A stretch of DNA of 64,000 nucleotides from Nannocystis sp. (GTDB lineage: Bacteria; Myxococcota_A; Polyangia; Nannocystales; Nannocystaceae): assembly GCF_016714285.1 (NCBI RefSeq), contig NZ_JADJNN010000005.1, forward strand, positions 154,630 through 218,629. The letters are read 5' to 3'. The notes under the pieces were generated by a model. It saw only the letters and a list, made by a program, of their open reading frames with translations. It had not been told where the DNA came from and did not search any database. Positions 45,380 to 53,199 of the stretch are shown here, one piece after another; the stretch's first letter is position 1; every line of letters begins with the position of its first letter. Both the position numbers and the translations under genes were made by a program.

Positions 45380-48300
45380 TCAGGCCGAATGGGCCACCTC
45401 CGCGGTCGGCGGCTGACAGATCACGGCGAGCGCCTGCTCGGTGTCGCGGAGCGCGTCCAGGGTAGCGACGCAGCGCTCGTCCACACCTGTGCCCGCGCCA
45501 GCGGCCTTCTGCAGGGCCGCACAGGCGCGCGCGAGCCGATGCGCGCCGAGGCTCCCCGACTCCCCTTGCAGCGCGTGCGCGGCCCGCTCCAGCGCAGGTG
45601 TGTCGCGACGTTGCAGCGCGTCGATCAGGCCTGCGCGACGCTGCGGGAGCGCCCGCAAGAATTCGCGGACCGTTGTGTCGATGAAGTCCTCGCCGAGCTC
45701 CTGTGCGAGCGCGGCAAGGCTGGCGCGTAGCTCGGCCACTGCCTCGGCGGCCAGCGGCGACAATTCGCGAGGCGCGGGCGGCGAGCTGCGGGCGAGCAAT
45801 CCCCTGCGAATGGCGGCGGCGAGGGCCGCCACGTGTACGGGTTTGGACACGTAGTCATCCATGCCGGCGGCCCGGCAGCGGGCCTCGTCGCCGCTGAGGG
45901 CCTCGGCGGTCATCGCCACGATCCACGGCTGCCGCCCTGGCAGGGTGCTGCTGCGGATCTGACGGGTCGCAGCGAGGCCGTCCAGCAGGGGCATCTGCAC
46001 GTCCATGAGCACGACGTCATATTCGATCTTCTGGACGACCGCGACCGCCGCGACGCCGTCGCTGGCGACGTCGGCGCGGTAGCCCAAGCGATCGAGGATG
46101 CGGAGGGCGACCTTTTGATTGATGGGATTATCTTCAACGAGCAGCACCCGCGCCGGCAAGCTCTCGGCCATCGGGGCTGCCATGCTGGGGCCGGAGCGGG
46201 CCGGCCGGGCCGGGCCGAACAGGCCTTGCAGGACCTCGTGGAGCTGCGAGCGCTTGATCGGCTTGCTCACGATCCCGGCGACATCGGTGAGCGCGCCGGG
46301 GATGGCGAGCCGGTGCAACGAGGCGAGGAGTACGATCGGCGGGCGCTGGTCGATCGCCCCGAACTCGGCGTCGTCGCTGATCAGCTTGGCGTCGACGAAC
46401 AGCACGTCACAGGCGCTGGTCCGCCGCCAGGCGAGTGCTTCCGTGAGCGTTGCGAAGCTCCGCGCCGTCATGCCCCAGGGCAGCAGTTGGTGGCCCAGTG
46501 CCTCACGCACGGCCGGGCTGTGCTCAACGATCACGGCCACCTTCCCCTGCAGCCACGGCGCGGGCGCCGGCTCGCGCCCCTCCGCTGCCGCCTCGTGGCC
46601 CATGGCGATGGTGAAGCGGAACACGCTGCCGCGGCCCGGCTCGCTCTCGACCTCGATGCTGCCGCCCAGCAGCTCGACCAGGCGCCTGCAGATCGCCAGG
46701 CCGAGCCCGGTGCCGCCGTAGCGCCGCGTGGTCGAGGCGTCGACCTGCGAGAAGGGCTGGAACAGGCGGGCCTTCGCCTCCTCTGGGATGCCGATCCCGC
46801 TGTCGCGGACGGTGAAGGCCAGCGCGTCGCCTTGCCGGTGCACGAGCACCTGGACGTCGCCCACCGAGGTGAACTTGACCGCGTTGCTGACGAGGTTGGC
46901 CAGCACCTGGCGTACGCGCGTCGGGTCCGACACACAGGTCGTGGGGCAGGCCGCGTCGATCTGATAGGCGAAGCCGAGGTGCTTCTCGGCGGCCGCGTTG
47001 GCGAACAGGTCGAGCGTCTCCTCGACGCAGGCGCGCAGTCCGAACTCTTGCACCTCGAGCTCGAGCTTGCCCGACTCGATCTTCGAGAAGTCGAGGATAT
47101 CGCCGAGCACGCCGAGCAGCGCCTGGCCGCTGGTGCGGATGACCTCGGCGAACTCGCGCTGCTGCGGAGTGAGCGGCGAGTCGAGCAGCAGGCCGGTCAT
47201 GCCGATCACGCCGTTCATCGGCGTGCGGATCTCGTGGCTCATCGCGGCGAGGAACTCCGACTTGGCCCGCGACGCCTCCAGCGCGACCTCTTTGCCGGCC
47301 TCCGCGACCCTGCGCGCGTCGGCCAAGGTCGCGCTTGCGCGCTCACGGATGAGGACCCGCCCGAGCTGGGCGGAGAGGGCGAGCTGCGCGGCGTTCACGA
47401 TCGCCTCGACCTCCTCGAGCTCCACGGCCCCCAGTGTCCGCGGCGTCAGCAACACCACGCTGGCCACACCCGCGTCGTCGACGTGCACCGGAATTCCGAG
47501 GACGTGTCGCAGCCCAAGCGCGTGGAGGTCGGTCCACGGCGAATCCTTGGCCGTGGCGAGGTCGATCCACGTAAGCGAGTCCTGGCGCCGCAGGCCCCGG
47601 AGCCAGGGCGAGGTGTCGAGCCCGTCCAGGGCCTCCTCGATGGCCCCGGGGTTGCGGGCCTCGCGGATGAGGTGCATCCCGATCTGGTCGCCGAGGCACG
47701 CGCAGACGACCGTGAAGCCGGTCGCCTGTGCGAGCGGTTGCAGGCAGCGGTGGAGCATGTCCTCGCTATTCGCCGCCGCGTTGGCGGCCGACGCGATGTC
47801 CGAGAGCAGCTCGAGCATCGCGGTCTTCTGGTGGAGCTCGGCGGCGCGGGCCTTCAGGGCCAGCGTCGTCACGGCGATCTGCTCGATCGCCTGGCGCTTG
47901 CTGCTCTCTGATAGTGTGACGAGGATCGCGTAGACCACGAGGGTCGCCACCGCGATGACCACCGCCAACAGGCCGGGTGCGCTCACGCGAGCGAGCTGAT
48001 CGCCCATCGTTGCATCATCGGTGAACCCATACGCCCCGACGAGCACGAGCGCCGCCATGGCAGCCCAGGCGAGGCCCGATCGCTGGCCGGCGATCATCGT
48101 CGCCAGCGCCACGATCACGGTGAACAGTAGAATGAACGGCGAGAACACACCGCCGCTGCGGAGCACCGCGAAAGTCGTGCCGACGAACAGGAGACCGGCG
48201 AGCCAATTACCCGCCCACGCGAGGCCGCCGCGGCGCAGCAGCACGCCCGTGGCGCTGGCGAGGGCCGCCGTGGCCAGGGTGTTCACGGTGCCCAGGAGGC

Positions 48301-48472
48301 GCTCCCCGGGGGCCGCGACCCACCACATGAAGGAGGCGAGGGGGAGGCAGAGGAAAGCGATTGTGTATGCGACACCAAGGGCCATCATCGATCGACGATA
48401 TGCGTCGAAATCCTCGATCAGCTCGCGTGGGACCCGGCGCCCGAGCGCCGCGATGATCCGAGGTCGGGCCAA
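45380..48472 (-). CDS. Hybrid sensor histidine kinase with GAF, two REC domains and HPt
   Basis: 1030 residues, TTG start at 48472. An internal Met-Met (MMALGV, about residue 29) is the other option. About six membrane spans lie in residues 30-210. A GAF-like sensor follows (SEDMLHRCLQPLAQATGFTV to VEAIVNAAQLALSAQLGR, about 245-400). HisKA has MSHEIRTPMNGVIG; HATPase_c has LVSNAVKFTSVG, DSGIGIPEE and GGTGLGL. A degenerate receiver (CDVLFVDAKLI; SKPIKRSQLHE) precedes an intact receiver (VLLVEDNPINQ, VLMDVQMPLLDG) and an HPt with AHALQGESGSLGA. From HisKA on it is highly similar to the downstream kinase, so the pair is a tandem duplication differing mainly in the input domain. Confidence 0.93.
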   Translation of the reverse strand: MARPRIIAALGRRVPRELIEDFDAYRRSMMALGVAYTIAFLCLPLASFMWWVAAPGERLLGTVNTLATAALASATGVLLRRGGLAWAGNWLAGLLFVGTTFAVLRSGGVFSPFILLFTVIVALATMIAGQRSGLAWAAMAALVLVGAYGFTDDATMGDQLARVSAPGLLAVVIAVATLVVYAILVTLSESSKRQAIEQIAVTTLALKARAAELHQKTAMLELLSDIASAANAAANSEDMLHRCLQPLAQATGFTVVCACLGDQIGMHLIREARNPGAIEEALDGLDTSPWLRGLRRQDSLTWIDLATAKDSPWTDLHALGLRHVLGIPVHVDDAGVASVVLLTPRTLGAVELEEVEAIVNAAQLALSAQLGRVLIRERASATLADARRVAEAGKEVALEASRAKSEFLAAMSHEIRTPMNGVIGMTGLLLDSPLTPQQREFAEVIRTSGQALLGVLGDILDFSKIESGKLELEVQEFGLRACVEETLDLFANAAAEKHLGFAYQIDAACPTTCVSDPTRVRQVLANLVSNAVKFTSVGDVQVLVHRQGDALAFTVRDSGIGIPEEAKARLFQPFSQVDASTTRRYGGTGLGLAICRRLVELLGGSIEVESEPGRGSVFRFTIAMGHEAAAEGREPAPAPWLQGKVAVIVEHSPAVREALGHQLLPWGMTARSFATLTEALAWRRTSACDVLFVDAKLISDDAEFGAIDQRPPIVLLASLHRLAIPGALTDVAGIVSKPIKRSQLHEVLQGLFGPARPARSGPSMAAPMAESLPARVLLVEDNPINQKVALRILDRLGYRADVASDGVAAVAVVQKIEYDVVLMDVQMPLLDGLAATRQIRSSTLPGRQPWIVAMTAEALSGDEARCRAAGMDDYVSKPVHVAALAAAIRRGLLARSSPPAPRELSPLAAEAVAELRASLAALAQELGEDFIDTTVREFLRALPQRRAGLIDALQRRDTPALERAAHALQGESGSLGAHRLARACAALQKAAGAGTGVDERCVATLDALRDTEQALAVICQPPTAEVAHSA

Positions 48473-48574
48473 GCGGGGGGTAGGCTAGCGGCCAGGACGC
48501 CGTAGGGTCAAGCAAAACACCGTTCTTCGGCCGGTCGCCCCCCGGCTGAGGACTTCTTCGGACGTCACCTAATC

Positions 48575-48586
48575 CTTCGTACGAAG
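48575..48586. promoter_or_regulatory. 12-bp palindrome upstream of kinase operon
   Basis: cttcgtacgaag, a perfect palindrome about 100 nt upstream of the TTG start of the first hybrid kinase. The position suits an operator or a small hairpin, but no binding protein is known. Confidence 0.35.
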
Positions 48587-48605
48587 ACCCTCGTGATGGC
48601 AGCGT

Positions 48606-50387
48606 TCAGCCGCTGGTGGCCCGCAGGACCCCGCCAAAGCTGCGCTCGTGGCCGAGTTCGGGCACCAGCGCGCCCGCGGTCCAGGCCATCCGCCCGCGGA
48701 TCAAGACATGACGCACCGCTGCGTCATTGCGCCGAACCAGGCGGCGCAGCCCGCCGAAGTCCGCCCACGGCGGCGCGCCCGGATCGGGCGTCGCCACCAC
48801 CGGCAATTCTTGCATCTGCTCGACCGTCTCATCGAGCCCCGCCGGATTGACCACCACAATATCCGCCCGCCCGCCGACGCGGATCGTGCCCGCGTCGATC
48901 CCGAACCACTGGGCCAGCTCCCCCGTCAGGCGCTGCACGGCGCGCTCGATCGACATCACCGGCCGCCCGCGTTTCTCACCCTCGCGGACGAGTCGCAGCA
49001 TACGCAGCGGGAAGTTGTAATACGCCATATTGCGCAGGTGCGCCCCCGCGTCGGAGAATCCGAGCAAAATGTCCGGGTGACGAAGGATCCACTCGAGCTC
49101 GGCGGGCCGGTCGTTGGCCACCACGGTGTACCAGCGCAGCGCGTCGCCATGCTCCGCCGCCAGGTCGAGGAATGTGTCAACCGCGTCGCGGCCGCGGGCC
49201 GCCGCGATCTCGGCGAAGGACTTGCCGACCAGGGCCGCCTCCGGGCAGGCCACCACGTGCGCACGCGCGAAGTCTCGGTGATACGCCCGCCCGCGCAGGC
49301 GGTCGCCCCACTGGCGGCGGAAGCGGCGGCGGTACGCCGGGTCGCGCAGCAGCGCCGCGCGCTCCTCGGGTCGCTCGAGGTGCAGCGCCTCGGTGCCGGC
49401 GCCGAACTCCTCGAACACCGGCACCTCGAGCCCGTCGACCCACAGATCGAAGGGATTCGGCAGCGCCTGGAAGCGCAGGTCGCCGCCGAGCAGGCGATTG
49501 GTCAGGCGGAGGATCAGCCCCGTGAGTCGGTGGATCCCTCGCCCCGCGATCGGGTCCATCAGGGCGATGAGCGAGGTCTTGAGCGCGGGCCGCAGCCGCC
49601 CCGCGCTCAGCAGCGCGAACAGGAGCACGTTGAGCTTGGTCGACAGGTTCGGCACGCCCTGCAGCACCCGCCCGCGCTCGCGCAGCAGCCGGGCCAGCGC
49701 GCGATACTCCGACCAGCCCGCGAACACCGTCGGCGTCGGGCGGCTGCGAAACTCCTCGCCGCCCATCTTGTCCCACGGCAGCGTGTTGATCGACAGCCCG
49801 AGGTAGCCCACATCCAGCGCCTCGCGCAGCAGCCCCTGCATCGCCGCCAGCTCCTTCGCGCTGGGCCGCACGCGGGCGTCGAGGCTGCGCCCGAGCCCCA
49901 TCGTCGCGGCGCGGATCGCCGAGTGGCCCAGCAGCGCCGCGACGTGCGGTCCGAGCGGCAGGCGATCGAGGTGCTCGAGGTACGACGCCGGCCCGTCCCA
50001 GTCCTTGCCCGCTTCGAGCAGCGGCGCCACCACCGAGCGCGGGATGCCCTCCACGCGGCAGAACATGTCGGCCAGCTCGCCCGGCGCACCGATCGCCAGG
50101 CTCAGACCGCAGCTGCCGAGGAACACCGTCGTCACCCCGTGACGCACCGATTCGCCGAGCGCCGGCAGCAGCTCGAGCTCCGCGTCGTAGTGCGTGTGGA
50201 TGTCGATAAAGCCCGGCGTCACCCAGCACTCGCGCGCGTCGACCACCTCGGCGTCGTCGGGCGCCGCGGCGTCGGGCGGCAGCAGGGCCGTGACCACGCC
50301 GTCCTCGATCAGCAGGTCCTGCCTGCGCCCCGGGTTGCCGAGCCCGTCGAACACCGTGCCGCCGCGAACAACCTGGGGACGCGCCAT
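48606..50387 (-). CDS. Amidohydrolase family 3 / N-acyl-D-amino-acid deacylase-like
   Basis: 593 residues. N-terminal beta-sandwich (VVRGGTVFDGLGNPGRRQDL, then LLIEDGVVTALL), metal motif GFIDIHTHYDAELELLP, HGVTTVFLGSCGLSLAIG, and YLGLSINTLPWDK. Later come DILLGFSDAGAHLRNMAYYNFP and the C-terminal RVGGRADIVVVNP. This is the D-aminoacylase/N-acyl-D-glutamate deacylase subgroup. It would hydrolyse an N-acyl-D-amino acid or related amide in the cytoplasm using zinc; the true substrate is uncertain. It ends 133 nt before the kinase gene start. The lipoprotein gene upstream ends close to it but need not be co-transcribed. Confidence 0.9.
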   Translation of the reverse strand: MARPQVVRGGTVFDGLGNPGRRQDLLIEDGVVTALLPPDAAAPDDAEVVDARECWVTPGFIDIHTHYDAELELLPALGESVRHGVTTVFLGSCGLSLAIGAPGELADMFCRVEGIPRSVVAPLLEAGKDWDGPASYLEHLDRLPLGPHVAALLGHSAIRAATMGLGRSLDARVRPSAKELAAMQGLLREALDVGYLGLSINTLPWDKMGGEEFRSRPTPTVFAGWSEYRALARLLRERGRVLQGVPNLSTKLNVLLFALLSAGRLRPALKTSLIALMDPIAGRGIHRLTGLILRLTNRLLGGDLRFQALPNPFDLWVDGLEVPVFEEFGAGTEALHLERPEERAALLRDPAYRRRFRRQWGDRLRGRAYHRDFARAHVVACPEAALVGKSFAEIAAARGRDAVDTFLDLAAEHGDALRWYTVVANDRPAELEWILRHPDILLGFSDAGAHLRNMAYYNFPLRMLRLVREGEKRGRPVMSIERAVQRLTGELAQWFGIDAGTIRVGGRADIVVVNPAGLDETVEQMQELPVVATPDPGAPPWADFGGLRRLVRRNDAAVRHVLIRGRMAWTAGALVPELGHERSFGGVLRATSG

Positions 50388-50415
50388 GGCGGCCAGACTA
50401 ACACCGGCGCCCGCG

Positions 50416-51312
50416 TCACGGCCAACCCGCCAGGCGATCGAAGGCCGCCCACGGAAAATGGGCCGAGTCGAGCCCGTTGGTGACCCACGCGCCGCGCAGC
50501 CCGAACTCCTCCACCATCCCGCGGTACAGCTGCACGTCGCTGAGGCTCGGCGCCAGCGCCCCGGCGATGTCGGCCAGCGTCTCGGGCGTCGCCCAGGTGC
50601 GGTCGCCGACCTGGCGGTCGAACATGAACGGGTGATTGTGCAGGTGGGCGACCGGCTCGAAGCCTCGCGCCACGTCCGCGATCACCCGCGCCCGCACCTC
50701 GCCGCTCAGGCGCCCGCCCACGCGGTCGGCCCCCGAGAGGTAGATATGCAGCTCGCCCTGACCGCGTAAAATATATGCCGCGAATTCGGTAGGACGCTCG
50801 AGCATCGGGAAGCGCCGCGCCTGGCGTTGAAACAGCCGCCATTCGAGGCACGACGCCGGCGCGATCGTCCCCACCTGGCCTGACAACAGGGCGTCGCTGT
50901 TCTCCGCCTCGCGCGCGCCGTCCCCCGGTATCACCGCGTGCACCGCCCGCTGGCGCCGCAGCAGCGCCCGCGGCTCGAGATTCGCCGCGGCGCCGAGCCG
51001 CAGCAGCAGCGCCTCGCGATAGGCCACCCGCTCCGCGTCGTCGGGCGCCGGGGCCCACCATTCTGGTGAGTCCGGCACCGCCCAATATTCGTGCAGCTCC
51101 GCGTCGCGCGGCGCCTCCACGGCGATGCGCTCGGGGGTCCCCAGTGTCGCCGGCAACACGCAGCTCTTCCTCTCCTGCGGCTCCTTCGGCACCTGCGGCC
51201 CCATGGACTGGCCCTGCGAGGGTTGGCTTGCGCAGCCCATGGCCAGCCCCTGAGCCAGAATCAGAGCCAGAATCACGATCACGGTCGAGGCGAGCGCCTT
51301 CATACGCGCCAC
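50416..51312 (-). CDS. Lipoprotein with HLHNHP and SLSD motifs (JAMM-like?)
   Basis: 298 residues. Signal LILAQGLAMGC (Cys27). The body is mostly helical and unfamiliar. The C-terminal third has AAYILRGQGELHIYLSGADR, then PVAHLHNHPF (H223, H225, H227-P228), and 28 residues later PSLSDVQLYRGM (S256, D259) before GAWVTNGLDSAHF. This recalls the JAMM/RadC-type zinc site H-x-H-P ... S-x-x-D, where the usual gap is seven residues, so an insertion would be needed. A non-catalytic relative is possible. A Met four codons in is an alternative start. Confidence 0.6.
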   Translation of the reverse strand: MARMKALASTVIVILALILAQGLAMGCASQPSQGQSMGPQVPKEPQERKSCVLPATLGTPERIAVEAPRDAELHEYWAVPDSPEWWAPAPDDAERVAYREALLLRLGAAANLEPRALLRRQRAVHAVIPGDGAREAENSDALLSGQVGTIAPASCLEWRLFQRQARRFPMLERPTEFAAYILRGQGELHIYLSGADRVGGRLSGEVRARVIADVARGFEPVAHLHNHPFMFDRQVGDRTWATPETLADIAGALAPSLSDVQLYRGMVEEFGLRGAWVTNGLDSAHFPWAAFDRLAGWP

Positions 51313-51506
51313 CGTACATCAGGCGCACGCATGTCTGACCCGGGGTCGCGCGCGACTATATCTGCTTGCGGTCGGGACGAGCTTCGTATAAGGTGTCGCC
51401 CTGCTCTCGCAAGAGGGGCCCGTCATGCGTGCGTTCAACCACCAGCATCGTGTCTAAAGCCCGACTCGCGCGGCCTCGCCGCTGCGCGTCGGTCTTCAGG
51501 TTCGTG

Positions 51507-51524
51507 CCCGGATTCAAGTCCGGG
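51507..51524 (+). promoter_or_regulatory. Leader stem-loop upstream of rbfA-rtcB
   Basis: A 6-bp stem cccgga / tccggg with a ttcaag loop, 63 nt upstream of the RbfA-like start in the 274-nt divergent region. It resembles a T-arm, but no other tRNA part is present. Confidence 0.35.
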
Positions 51525-51586
51525 TGCGTAGGTGATTGAGCGGTCCGTGACGGTCCGCGGCGCCTGCCGTGGCCGCGAGAGCAACC

Positions 51587-52042
51587 ATGAAGCGACATCA
51601 AGATCGCCGGGGCACCCGCGCCTCGGCCCGGAAAACTGAATACTCTGTGCAACCATTCACCCCTGCGGAGCCCGCGGCGGCATTCGGTCGAGCGATGACC
51701 GGACAGGCGCGACGCAAGCAGGATCAATTGTGTCGTCAGGTCGAGGAGCGCCTCGGTCTCGTGCTGGCCGGCGAGCTCGCAGATCCGCTGCTGCAAGACA
51801 TCTACGTCGCCGCCGTCGAGCCCGAGCCGGGCGGCGTCAACCTCGTCGTGCACCTCGCCCTGCCGCCGCACCGCAGCGACATCTCGCCGATCGCCGTGTT
51901 GCAGCGCCTCGCCGGCCTGCGCGCCTTCCTGCGCGAGGAGATCGCCGCCGCGATCCACCGCAAACGGGCCCCGGGCCTGCTGTTTCGCGTCGAGCACGGC
52001 CTCCCGGGCGCGCCCGACGACGACGAGGAGGAGCAGCCATGA
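51587..52042 (+). CDS. rbfA: Ribosome-binding factor A-like protein
   Basis: 151 residues from ATG 51587; the frame opens at 51569 but the second Met fits better. The RbfA fold is readable: QLCRQVEERLGLVLAGELAD, a strand DIYVAAVEPEPGGVNLVVHL, then LQRLAGLRAFLREEIAAAIH and a final strand GLLFRVEHG. Length (about 120-150) fits the family. RbfA binds the 30S subunit near helix 1 of 16S rRNA and helps maturation. Its stop overlaps the start of rtcB by 4 nt (ATGA), so the two are translationally coupled. It could be a second, specialised RbfA; the main housekeeping copy is usually beside infB or truB, which are not here. Confidence 0.75.
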   Translation: MKRHQDRRGTRASARKTEYSVQPFTPAEPAAAFGRAMTGQARRKQDQLCRQVEERLGLVLAGELADPLLQDIYVAAVEPEPGGVNLVVHLALPPHRSDISPIAVLQRLAGLRAFLREEIAAAIHRKRAPGLLFRVEHGLPGAPDDDEEEQP

Positions 52043-53175
52043 AGGTCCAGGCTCCCCTCGCGCGCTGGGTCGCCGAGCCGCCGCCGCCGGAGGTGTGCGC
52101 GGCGCTCGAGCGGCTGCGGCGGATCTCCGACGTCGTCAGGATCGCCGTGATGCCCGACGTACACCTCGCCGACGACGTGTGCGTCGGCACCGTGATCGCG
52201 ACCCGCAATACCCTGATCCCCGCCGCGGTCGGCGGCGACATCGGCTGCGGGATGGCGGCCCTCGCCGTGGATGCACCCGCCGCGCTGCTCGCCGACGAGT
52301 CCGCGGCGGCGGCCGTGCTCGCCGGATTACAGCGGGCGATCCCCGCCCTGCGGCACCCCGGCGGGCCGGCGCAGCACCCGTTGCCGACGACGCTCGATCG
52401 CCCGCTCTCCACGCCCGCGCTCGAGTCCCTGCGCCGCCGCTGCGCCGGCCTGCAGCTCGGCACGCTCGGCCGCGGCAATCACTTCGTCGAGCTGCAGGCC
52501 GACGAGGACGATCGCCTGTGGATCATGGCGCACAGCGGCTCGCGCGGGCTCGGCCCGGCGATCCGCGATCACCACGACGCCGTCGGGGAGCGCATCGGCG
52601 GCGGGCTGCACGGACTCGCGGCCGACGGACCCGCGGGCGCCGCCTACCTCGCCGACATGCAGTGGGCCCTCGAGTACGCCGCCCACAGCCGCAAGCGCCT
52701 GCTCGAGCGCTGCGCCGAGGTGCTGTGGACCTGTCTCAAGGTGCAGGTCGTCACCGGCAGCGAGATCTCATGCCAGCACAACTTCGTGCGCCGCGAGCAG
52801 CACGCCGGCGCGAGCCTGTGGGTCCACCGCAAGGGCGCCACCTCGGCCCAGGACGGCGAGGCGGGCGTGATCCCCGGCTCGATGGGCACCGCCAGCTACC
52901 ACGTGCGCGGGCGCGGCTGCGCGGCCGCGCTGTGCTCGAGCTCCCACGGCGCCGGGCGCACGCTGCCCCGCGGCGAGGCCCGCCGCCGCATCCGCGCCGT
53001 CGACCTACTCGCCCAGCTGCGCGGCGTATGGTTCGACCACCGCGCCGCCGAGGCCCTGTGCGATGAGGCCCCCTCCGCCTACAAGGATATCGGCGCCGTC
53101 ATGCGGGCGCAGCGCGAGCTGACCCGCGTGGTCCGCAAGCTCCGTCCGGTGCTCAGCTTCAAGGCCGCGTATTAG
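52039..53175 (+). CDS. rtcB: RtcB RNA ligase (3'-phosphate/5'-OH)
   Basis: 378 residues. The family signature is complete: MPDVHLADDVCVGTVIAT (D40, H42), GGDIGCGM with metal-binding Cys70, LGRGNHFVE with H148, MAHSGSRGLG with H165, ISCQHNF, and SSSHGAGR near residue 297 holding the guanylylated His. RtcB joins 2',3'-cyclic or 3'-phosphate ends to 5'-hydroxyl ends using GTP and manganese. It is used in repair of tRNA and of damaged 16S rRNA. The protein is shorter than classical RtcB. The 4-nt overlap with the RbfA-like gene suggests action on small-subunit RNA (inference). Confidence 0.92.
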   Translation: MKVQAPLARWVAEPPPPEVCAALERLRRISDVVRIAVMPDVHLADDVCVGTVIATRNTLIPAAVGGDIGCGMAALAVDAPAALLADESAAAAVLAGLQRAIPALRHPGGPAQHPLPTTLDRPLSTPALESLRRRCAGLQLGTLGRGNHFVELQADEDDRLWIMAHSGSRGLGPAIRDHHDAVGERIGGGLHGLAADGPAGAAYLADMQWALEYAAHSRKRLLERCAEVLWTCLKVQVVTGSEISCQHNFVRREQHAGASLWVHRKGATSAQDGEAGVIPGSMGTASYHVRGRGCAAALCSSSHGAGRTLPRGEARRRIRAVDLLAQLRGVWFDHRAAEALCDEAPSAYKDIGAVMRAQRELTRVVRKLRPVLSFKAAY

Positions 53176-53199
53176 ACGCACAGCCCGATATCGACATAC

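Noticed and set aside
48648..50483. Long + strand frame opposite the amidohydrolase
   Set aside because: Arg/Ala/Gln/His-rich shadow translation; the - strand carries clear enzyme motifs.
51507..51524. T-arm-like hairpin with ttcaag loop, possible tRNA
   Set aside because: The loop and stem lengths do not fit a tRNA T-arm, and no acceptor, D or anticodon arm lies at the right spacing.
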